Of a stretch of 12,395 nucleotides of DNA, positions 7,445 to 12,395 are shown piece by piece. Numbering within the stretch: the first letter of the stretch is position 1; each line of letters opens with the position of its first letter. The position numbers were made by a program, and so were the translations under genes. Where the stretch lies: assembly GCA_021775515.1 (NCBI GenBank), contig JAJFHR010000280.1, positions 1 to 12,395 of the forward strand, read 5' to 3'. Source of the DNA: Hyphomicrobiales bacterium (lineage in GTDB: Bacteria > Pseudomonadota > Alphaproteobacteria > Rhizobiales > JAJFHR01). A model generated the notes under the pieces. It did no database searches. It was not told where the DNA came from and saw only the letters and a program-made list of their open reading frames with translations.

Positions 7445-8515
7445 ATGACACGCGAACTGACAATTGATGGTATTCACATAAACGATGATGCTCCCTGCTA
7501 CGTGATTGCCGAAATTGGCAACAATCACGAAGGTGATGTGGAAATCTGTAAGGAGATGTTCAAAGCAGCAAAAGATGCTGGCGCAAATGCTGTAAAGTTG
7601 CAAAAACGGAATAACCCTACTCTCTACACTAAAGAGATGTACGATTCTCCTTACGAGAACGCAAATTCATATGGTGCAACATATGGCATTCATCGGGAGT
7701 TTTTGGAGTTTGGTGTCCAAGAATACAAAGAGCTCCAACAGTATGCCAATGAACTTGATATCACTTTTTTTTCGACGGCATTTGATATTGAAAGTGCAGA
7801 TTTTCTCGCCGAATTGAATATGCCCGCCTATAAAATGGCATCGGGTGATATAACCAGCATTCCCTTATTGAAACATGTAGCCAAGATTGGCAAACCGATG
7901 ATTGTGAGCACTGGTGGTGCCACTTTGGAAGATGTTCGCCGTGCCTACGACACGATTATGCCTATAAATGAACAGCTGTGTATTATGCAATGCACGGCGG
8001 GTTATCCTCCCGAATGGAAAGAACTGAATCTGCGTGTGATAGAAACATTTCGCGATGAGTTTCCAAATATCGTTATAGGCTTTTCATCACATGATAGCGG
8101 CATCGCGATGGGAATGGTTGGCTATATGCTTGGCGCCAGAATGATTGAAAAACATTTTACTATAAATCGCGCAATGAAAGGCACAGACCATGCCTTTTCT
8201 CTTGAGCCTCCCGGGTTGAGGCGCTTGGTGAGAGATTTATCTCGTGCCCAAATTTCTTTGGGCGACGGCGTGAAGCGGCGCTATGAAAGTGAAACAAAGC
8301 CACTATTTAAAATGGCTAAAAAGCTTGTTGCAGCAGAAGATCTGCCGGCAGGTACGATTCTCAGTCCTCATCATATTTCTATGAAATCCCCAAACGATGG
8401 AACGCCTCCCTATATGTTTGATGATTTCATAGGGCGCAAGCTTACAACGGATTTAAAGTCCGACGACAATCTGGTGCTTGAGGATACTGTGGCGGCCGCC
8501 GATGCGGCAGAATGA
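7445..8515 (+). CDS. neuB: NeuB-family nonulosonic (sialic) acid synthase, possibly 9-phosphate-forming
   Basis: Condenses phosphoenolpyruvate with a six-carbon sugar to make a nine-carbon ulosonic acid; cytosolic, metal-dependent. At 356 residues it has the usual two domains. The TIM barrel has IAEIGNNHEG (21-30), KLQKR (51-55), MASGDITSIP (131-140), STGGA (155-159), QCTAGYP (182-188), and the metal-binding histidines H216 in SSHDSG and H237 in EKHFT. An antifreeze-like SAF domain follows at about 285-345. TYGIHREFLEF (79-89) and MKGTDHAFSLEP (244-255) look, from memory, closer to human NANS, which makes sialic acid 9-phosphate, than to meningococcal NeuB. A phosphatase gene directly after it supports that reading. 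AGGAA at 7430 precedes the ATG by ten bases. It is the first gene of the operon and overlaps the next by 14 bases. A run of eight T (7765-7772) lies in the coding region. Confidence 0.92.
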   Translation: MTRELTIDGIHINDDAPCYVIAEIGNNHEGDVEICKEMFKAAKDAGANAVKLQKRNNPTLYTKEMYDSPYENANSYGATYGIHREFLEFGVQEYKELQQYANELDITFFSTAFDIESADFLAELNMPAYKMASGDITSIPLLKHVAKIGKPMIVSTGGATLEDVRRAYDTIMPINEQLCIMQCTAGYPPEWKELNLRVIETFRDEFPNIVIGFSSHDSGIAMGMVGYMLGARMIEKHFTINRAMKGTDHAFSLEPPGLRRLVRDLSRAQISLGDGVKRRYESETKPLFKMAKKLVAAEDLPAGTILSPHHISMKSPNDGTPPYMFDDFIGRKLTTDLKSDDNLVLEDTVAAADAAE

Positions 8516-9044
8516 CGAGCCTGTTCAAAGGTTGTTCGATCCAAAAACTGATCATCTTAAAGGCCTGGTTAAATCCCTCAAGGTCGTAGCATTTGATTTC
8601 GATGGTGTCTTTACAGCAAATACTGTCTATGTATTTGAGGATGGACGAGAAGCAGTTAGATGTTCGAGAGGTGACGGATTTGGCCTTCGAATGCTTGAAA
8701 ATATCAGTATTGAGCCGATGATTATCTCGACGGAGACTAATCCCGTTGTAAGCCAGCGTAGCAAGAAATTGAATATATTCTGCCGTCAGGGTTGCCAAAA
8801 CAAAATTTCAGACTTGACAGAACTGTTGGAGGAGCGGGGAGTGAAAATGTCTGAATGCGCTTTCGTTGGTAACGACGTTAATGATCTTGAATGTCTAAGA
8901 AGTGTTGGATTTCCAATTGTTGTCCATGACGCTCATCCTGATGTGGTAAGTGCCGCTCGCTATCGAACGAATAGCTTTGGCGGATGCGGTGCTGTGAGAG
9001 AAGTATGTGACCTGGTGGCACATCTGCGTGGCATTTCCGATTAA
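8502..9044 (+). CDS. KdsC-like HAD phosphatase, probable nonulosonate-phosphate phosphatase
   Basis: A 180-residue cap-less HAD phosphatase. All four motifs are present: DFDGV (32-36) with D32 nucleophile and D34 acid/base, S76/T77 in IISTE, K101 in QNKIS, and GNDVND (123-128) with D125 and D128 for magnesium. SRGDGFGLRML (55-65) is the substrate-facing stretch of the KdsC family (KDO-8-phosphate, KDN-9-phosphate and N-acylneuraminate-9-phosphate phosphatases). Following a NeuB-type synthase, it probably removes the phosphate from the nine-carbon product before CMP activation. The frame is open to a TTG at 8478; I chose the ATG at 8502, which lies within the last 14 bases of neuB and suggests translational coupling. 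No clear Shine-Dalgarno precedes either start, so the start is uncertain. Confidence 0.9.
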   Translation: MRQNDEPVQRLFDPKTDHLKGLVKSLKVVAFDFDGVFTANTVYVFEDGREAVRCSRGDGFGLRMLENISIEPMIISTETNPVVSQRSKKLNIFCRQGCQNKISDLTELLEERGVKMSECAFVGNDVNDLECLRSVGFPIVVHDAHPDVVSAARYRTNSFGGCGAVREVCDLVAHLRGISD

Positions 9045-9064
9045 TTCAAAGGGGACCTGCAAAT

Positions 9065-9838
9065 ATGTTTGATATAGCTGGCCGGGTTATCATCCTGACA
9101 GGTGGCAATGGCCAGTTGGGGCGCGCCTTTACAAACGCCCTAGTCTCGGCAAATGCGCGCCTGGTAGTGCTGGATAAGTATCCAGTCGATGAAGTGGAAG
9201 GTGTATTAACCCTGGAGTGTGACGTCACTGATAAAGCTGGCCTGCAAAAGGCATTGGCAAAGATCGAGGAAGTGCTTGGGCACCCACAGGGCCTCATCAA
9301 TGCAGCTGCGCTAGACTCCCCACCAAATTCACCACCAGAAGAAAACGCGCCTTTTGAAAGCTATCCTGAAGAATCCTGGGATAAAGTCATGTCAGTCAAC
9401 GCAAAAGGTGTTTTTTTGTGTTGTCAGGTTTTTGGCGGGGCGATGGCGCAAGTGGGCCAGGGCTCAATTATAAATATTGCCTCTATTTATGGCCAGGTGT
9501 CACCCGATCAGGGATTGTATCAATATAGGCGTGATCGCGGCGAGAATTTCTATAAACCAGTTGCGTATTCGGCGTCAAAATCGGCCTTGTATAACCTCAC
9601 CCGCTATCTCGCCACCTATTGGGGAGGCAAAAATGTGAGGGTGAACACCTTGACTCTGGCAGGTGTTTATAACAATCAGGACGACGAATTTCTTGAACAA
9701 TATACCAAAAAAGTTCCGCTAGGTAGGATGGCCGATGAAGCCGACTACAACGGCGTTATTCAATTCTTGCTTTCTGATGCGTCCAGCTATATGACGGGAT
9801 CAAATCTGGTAATTGATGGCGGTTTTACTGCTTGGTAA
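9065..9838 (+). CDS. ptmA: PtmA-like short-chain dehydrogenase/reductase of nonulosonic acid clusters
   Basis: A 257-residue classical SDR, an NAD(P)-dependent oxidoreductase of the cytosol. Visible: cofactor-binding TGGNGQLG (12-19), CDVTD (51-55), N112 in VNAKG, S140 in NIASIYG, the YSASK motif with Y168 and K172, and a C-terminal ASSYMTGSNLVIDGG. The whole catalytic tetrad (N-S-Y-K) is intact. YLATYWGG, NNQDDEF and VPLGRMADEADYNG strongly recall PtmA, found in Campylobacter flagellin-modification clusters with legionaminic acid genes. Its exact reaction here is unknown; modification of the sugar precursor or of the finished nonulosonate are both possible. AAAGGGGA at 9048-9055, nine bases before the ATG, is the strongest ribosome-binding site in the operon. 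It begins 20 bases after the phosphatase stop. Confidence 0.9.
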   Translation: MFDIAGRVIILTGGNGQLGRAFTNALVSANARLVVLDKYPVDEVEGVLTLECDVTDKAGLQKALAKIEEVLGHPQGLINAAALDSPPNSPPEENAPFESYPEESWDKVMSVNAKGVFLCCQVFGGAMAQVGQGSIINIASIYGQVSPDQGLYQYRRDRGENFYKPVAYSASKSALYNLTRYLATYWGGKNVRVNTLTLAGVYNNQDDEFLEQYTKKVPLGRMADEADYNGVIQFLLSDASSYMTGSNLVIDGGFTAW

Positions 9839-9883
9839 GCAGAGCTCCATTTGCCCCCACTAATGAGGCAGGGACCCAACACG

Positions 9884-11341
9884 ATGGCGCGCGATATCTT
9901 TAATTGGATTGATGGGCAACAAGTTTCCGCGGCGAGTGGTGAAACATTTAATAAATCTTCTCCTCACGACGGCAGCCTTTTATATCAGGTAGCTAGATCA
10001 AAGGTTTCAGATGTCGAGGCAGCGATTGCAGCGGCCAAGGTAGCTCAGCCCGGTTGGGCGGCCGTGCCACCGGTCCAACGCGGGCATTTGCTCCATCAAA
10101 TTTGTAATGCCATGGAGGCGCAGACGGCAAAAATTGCTGATATTGTAGCCAAAGAAACCGGCAAATCTCCGGCAGAAGCAACTGGTGAAGTTGGCGGGGC
10201 GATTGCGCTGGGTCGCTTTTATGCGGGAGAAGGCCAACGGCTGTATGGTCGAACGACAACAAGCGGAGCGGCCAATAAATATGCAATGACGGTGCGCCAA
10301 CCCTGTGGCGTTGCCGGTTTAATCATAGCCGCCAATACTCCAATAGCAAATACTGCCTGGAAGGCTTTTCCTGCTCTAATCTGCGGAAATAGCGTTGTAT
10401 TGAAAGCAGCCGAAGATACACCAGCCACTTCCTGGAAATTTTCAAAAATTGCCCACGAGACGGGATTGCCTGCCGGTGTTCTTAACGTCATTCAGGGTTA
10501 CGGAAAAGAGTGCGGTGCCCCTTTGGTTGAGCATAATGATGTCGATGTCATCAGCTTTACAGGGTCAAGTGCAACCGGTAGATGGATTGGCGAAACTTGT
10601 GGTCGCATGCTTAAAAAAGTCTCCCTGGAACTTGGGGGCAAGAACCCTTTGGTTGTGTGCGATGATGCAGATCTTGATCTGGCGGTTAAATGGATTTGTC
10701 TTTCTGCGTTTTCAAACGCGGGGCAACGCTGTGCCGCCAATAGCCGGGTGATTGTGTTCGAGTCGGTATATAATGAACTGCGAGACAAGCTCGTCGTCGC
10801 CGCTGAAGCACTTAAAGTAGGTCCAAATGACGGTGATGATTTTGGTCCGGTTATAAATGAGCGACAACTAAAAAACATGCTGGATTCGATCAGTAGGGCC
10901 CGTAAGGAAGGCGCAGATATACTCGCTGGCGGGAGACAGCTGGACGGACCACAATATGCGAAAGGGTGCTATATATCCCCAACAGTTATCGAGAATGTCG
11001 ATCCTAATTCTGCAATATCTCGCACTGAGCTGTTTGGTCCAATCGCACTGTTATATAAAGTCGAAGATTTCCACGCTGCGATGACAATGGCAAATGATTC
11101 ACCTTATGGCCTAACCGCTTGCATTCATACGGCGAGCTTTGACAGAGCCTACGAATTTACCCAAAAAGTGAACACTGGCGTAGCGGTGGTGAATGCAGGG
11201 ACATATGGTTCCGAACCACACATGCCGTTTGGCGGAACCGGGCTGTCAGGCAATGGTTCCCGTGAACCCGGAACAGAGGCGCTGGATATTTATAGCGAAC
11301 TGAAAGACGTTTATTTTCAGGTTTATCCCGATCGACTTTGA
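9884..11341 (+). CDS. NAD(P)-dependent aldehyde dehydrogenase
   Basis: A 485-residue aldehyde dehydrogenase of full family length that oxidises an aldehyde to a carboxylate. The catalytic residues are present: C283 in NAGQRC, E249 in LELGGK, and N151 in AANTP, in the position of the PWN asparagine. FTGSSATG (225-232) binds the cofactor, and MPFGGTGLSGNGSREPG near the end is typical. C283 and E249 are 34 residues apart, as in well-studied members. The frame is open from a TTG at 9851, but the ATG at 9884 has AGGGA (9870-9874) nine bases upstream and gives the better N-terminus, MARDIFNWIDG. It lies 45 bases after the SDR gene and 24 before the cytidylyltransferase. No aldehyde oxidation occurs in textbook sialic, legionaminic or pseudaminic acid synthesis, so its substrate is open: a sugar intermediate, or an unrelated aldehyde. 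Confidence 0.93.
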   Translation: MARDIFNWIDGQQVSAASGETFNKSSPHDGSLLYQVARSKVSDVEAAIAAAKVAQPGWAAVPPVQRGHLLHQICNAMEAQTAKIADIVAKETGKSPAEATGEVGGAIALGRFYAGEGQRLYGRTTTSGAANKYAMTVRQPCGVAGLIIAANTPIANTAWKAFPALICGNSVVLKAAEDTPATSWKFSKIAHETGLPAGVLNVIQGYGKECGAPLVEHNDVDVISFTGSSATGRWIGETCGRMLKKVSLELGGKNPLVVCDDADLDLAVKWICLSAFSNAGQRCAANSRVIVFESVYNELRDKLVVAAEALKVGPNDGDDFGPVINERQLKNMLDSISRARKEGADILAGGRQLDGPQYAKGCYISPTVIENVDPNSAISRTELFGPIALLYKVEDFHAAMTMANDSPYGLTACIHTASFDRAYEFTQKVNTGVAVVNAGTYGSEPHMPFGGTGLSGNGSREPGTEALDIYSELKDVYFQVYPDRL

Positions 11342-11365
11342 ACTTCTGTTTAGGAAATTCACCCC

Positions 11366-12154
11366 GTGTCAAGCATTGTCGCCTTTATCCCTGCCCGTTC
11401 TGGTTCTAAGCGTGTTCTTGAAAAGAATATCAGGCCGTTGGGCGACCATCCTCTTATTGCCTACACGATTTCAGCTGCCCTTAGCAGCGGCATTTTTGAT
11501 GAGGTATTAGTGTCGACAGACAGCGATCGCTATGTTCAGATTGCGCAATATTACGGCGCTGAATCCCTAGGCCTTCGCCCCCCGGAAATTGCCGGTGCCA
11601 AGTCCCCTGATATTGACTGGGTCGAGCATACTTTGGACCAACTCAGGGCCAAGGGACGTGAGCCTGACTGTTTTAGTATTTTACGCCCGACCAGTCCATT
11701 TCGGCAGCCGGAGACCATTCGACGCGCGTGGCAAGAGTTTCTTGCCGAAGAGGGAGTGGACTCCTTGCGCGCCGTAGAAATGGTTAGCCAACACCCAGGT
11801 AAAATGTGGATTGTCCGTGGCAAACGTATGTTGCCGCTCATGCCATTATCACCTGCCGGGCAACCCTGGCACAGCACACAGATGGCAGCATTGCCGGAAG
11901 TCTATGTCCAAAATGCGAGCTTGGAGATTGCCTGGTCAAAGGTGGTGCGCGCCGGTGGTAATATAGCAGGCACAATTTTGATGCCTTTCCTGACCGATGA
12001 GATGGAAGGTTTTGATATTAATAAGTGGCAACCTAGTCTCATTGTGTTAGAAAATAATTATGAAATAGATACTAGCTGTAAAGATTATTTGAAAAATTTT
12101 GGATATAAATTTGATCAGCGTCATTATGTTAATGAGTTTTATATAAAGGTATAA
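11366..12154 (+). CDS. neuA: CMP-nonulosonate cytidylyltransferase (NeuA/PtmB type) with divergent C-terminal tail
   Basis: Activates a nonulosonic acid with CTP to the CMP-sugar used by glycosyltransferases; cytosolic. The nucleotide-binding signature IPARSGSKRVLEKNI (8-22) replaces the commoner IPARGGSKG form. STDSD (50-54), RPTSPFR (107-113), VYVQNASLEIAW (179-190) and GFDINKWQ (215-222) follow the family. Start is GTG at 11366 with AGGA (11352-11355) ten bases upstream; no earlier start is better. At 262 residues it is somewhat longer than the usual 225-240. After FDINKWQ one would expect a short end such as DWW-AE-L, but here about 40 residues rich in Asn, Tyr, Lys and Phe follow, encoded by very AT-rich DNA. 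This suggests that the 3' end was replaced by recombination. Activity probably survives, since the catalytic core is complete. Confidence 0.9.
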   Translation: MSSIVAFIPARSGSKRVLEKNIRPLGDHPLIAYTISAALSSGIFDEVLVSTDSDRYVQIAQYYGAESLGLRPPEIAGAKSPDIDWVEHTLDQLRAKGREPDCFSILRPTSPFRQPETIRRAWQEFLAEEGVDSLRAVEMVSQHPGKMWIVRGKRMLPLMPLSPAGQPWHSTQMAALPEVYVQNASLEIAWSKVVRAGGNIAGTILMPFLTDEMEGFDINKWQPSLIVLENNYEIDTSCKDYLKNFGYKFDQRHYVNEFYIKV

Positions 12155-12395
12155 CAAACCGTAATGAATACAAGGACTACATGTCGGGTTTGCTTGATGG
12201 AATTAAAAAGTATTTGGGACTTGGGTAATCTTTATATTTCCAATTTTTATAAATATATATCTAAAGAATATCCACAGGCTACATTACATTTAATGAAATG
12301 TTCTAATTGTGAATTAATACAATTAAATAATACAGTTGATCAATCTAATCTATATAGTGATTATTGGTATAGATCAAAAACAAATAAAGCAATGG
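12005..12395. other. AT-rich block with a sharp composition boundary inside the cytidylyltransferase gene
   Basis: Hand counts give about 30% GC at 12001-12060, 25% at 12061-12120, 33% at 12181-12240, 22% at 12241-12300 and 20% at 12301-12360. The 60 bases before 12000 are a little over half GC. The change occurs within one open reading frame, near residue 212-222 of the cytidylyltransferase, and continues to the edge. This is the pattern of a recombination joint between a resident and an imported glycan gene segment. Confidence 0.75.
12164..12395 (+). CDS. Zinc-binding SAM-dependent C-methyltransferase, N-terminal part (runs off the right edge)
   Basis: Seventy-seven codons are visible from an ATG ten bases after the cytidylyltransferase stop. 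Two cysteine pairs, TCRVC (C7/C10) and KCSNC (C46/C49), with DLGN (19-22), CELIQL (49-54) and a final YWYRSKTNKAM (67-77), match the N-terminal zinc-binding domain of sugar C-methyltransferases (the Methyltransf_13 domain that precedes a Rossmann methyltransferase and a Methyltransf_14 domain). Such enzymes methylate keto-sugar nucleotides, for example at C3 of deoxyhexoses; relatives of uncertain substrate occur in O-antigen and nonulosonate loci. The SAM-binding motif lies beyond the edge, so activity cannot be judged. AAGG at 12146-12149 is 14 bases upstream, rather far. Base composition is about 25% GC, well below the rest of the window, suggesting transfer. Confidence 0.78.
   Translation, partial: MNTRTTCRVCLMELKSIWDLGNLYISNFYKYISKEYPQATLHLMKCSNCELIQLNNTVDQSNLYSDYWYRSKTNKAM

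Noticed and set aside
9851..9883. TTG start at 9851 (or ATG at 9863) for the aldehyde dehydrogenase
   Set aside because: The ATG at 9884 has AGGGA at proper spacing and gives the family-typical N-terminus.

Overview
The window looks like chromosomal DNA of an alphaproteobacterium of moderate GC, probably aquatic or marine. The main clue is the block dapF-mtaB-ftsY, read right to left on the minus strand, an arrangement I know from alphaproteobacteria. I cannot name the genus. The ends are cut: ftsY runs off the left edge and a methyltransferase gene runs off the right edge.

Layout. (1) 1-2391, minus strand: dapF (diaminopimelate epimerase), mtaB (tRNA methylthiotransferase) and the 5' end of ftsY (signal-recognition-particle receptor). 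They are tightly packed: one base separates dapF from mtaB, and the mtaB stop shares one base with the ftsY start. The ftsY fragment ends in six perfect 12-bp repeats encoding Pro-Glu pairs. (2) 2382-2450: a long nested inverted repeat that contains the dapF start codons and lies just after the stop of the gene upstream. (3) 2454-6419, minus strand: a 1321-residue secreted metalloprotease of the serralysin (M10B) type. It has calcium-binding RTX repeats, cadherin-like domains and two near-identical copies of a roughly 153-residue module that interrupts cadherin-like domains. (4) 6420-7444: about 1 kb without a supportable gene, AT-rich near 6590-6690, separating two divergent transcription units. 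(5) 7445-12395, plus strand: six closely spaced co-directional genes, read as one operon: a NeuB-family nonulosonic acid synthase, a KdsC-like HAD phosphatase, a PtmA-like short-chain dehydrogenase, an aldehyde dehydrogenase, a CMP-nonulosonate cytidylyltransferase and the start of a zinc-binding C-methyltransferase.

How the genes may work together. The plus-strand operon looks like a pathway to a CMP-activated sialic-acid-like sugar for a surface glycan (flagellin, capsule or LPS). A NeuB that resembles the 9-phosphate-forming synthases, followed by a phosphatase, suggests a phosphorylated six-carbon acceptor, a phosphorylated nonulosonate, dephosphorylation and CMP activation. The dehydrogenase and especially the aldehyde dehydrogenase do not belong to the textbook Neu5Ac, legionaminic or pseudaminic routes, so the final sugar may be non-standard. 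GC content falls sharply from about 12000 onward, inside the 3' end of the cytidylyltransferase gene. This suggests a recombination boundary where a cassette of foreign glycan genes begins.
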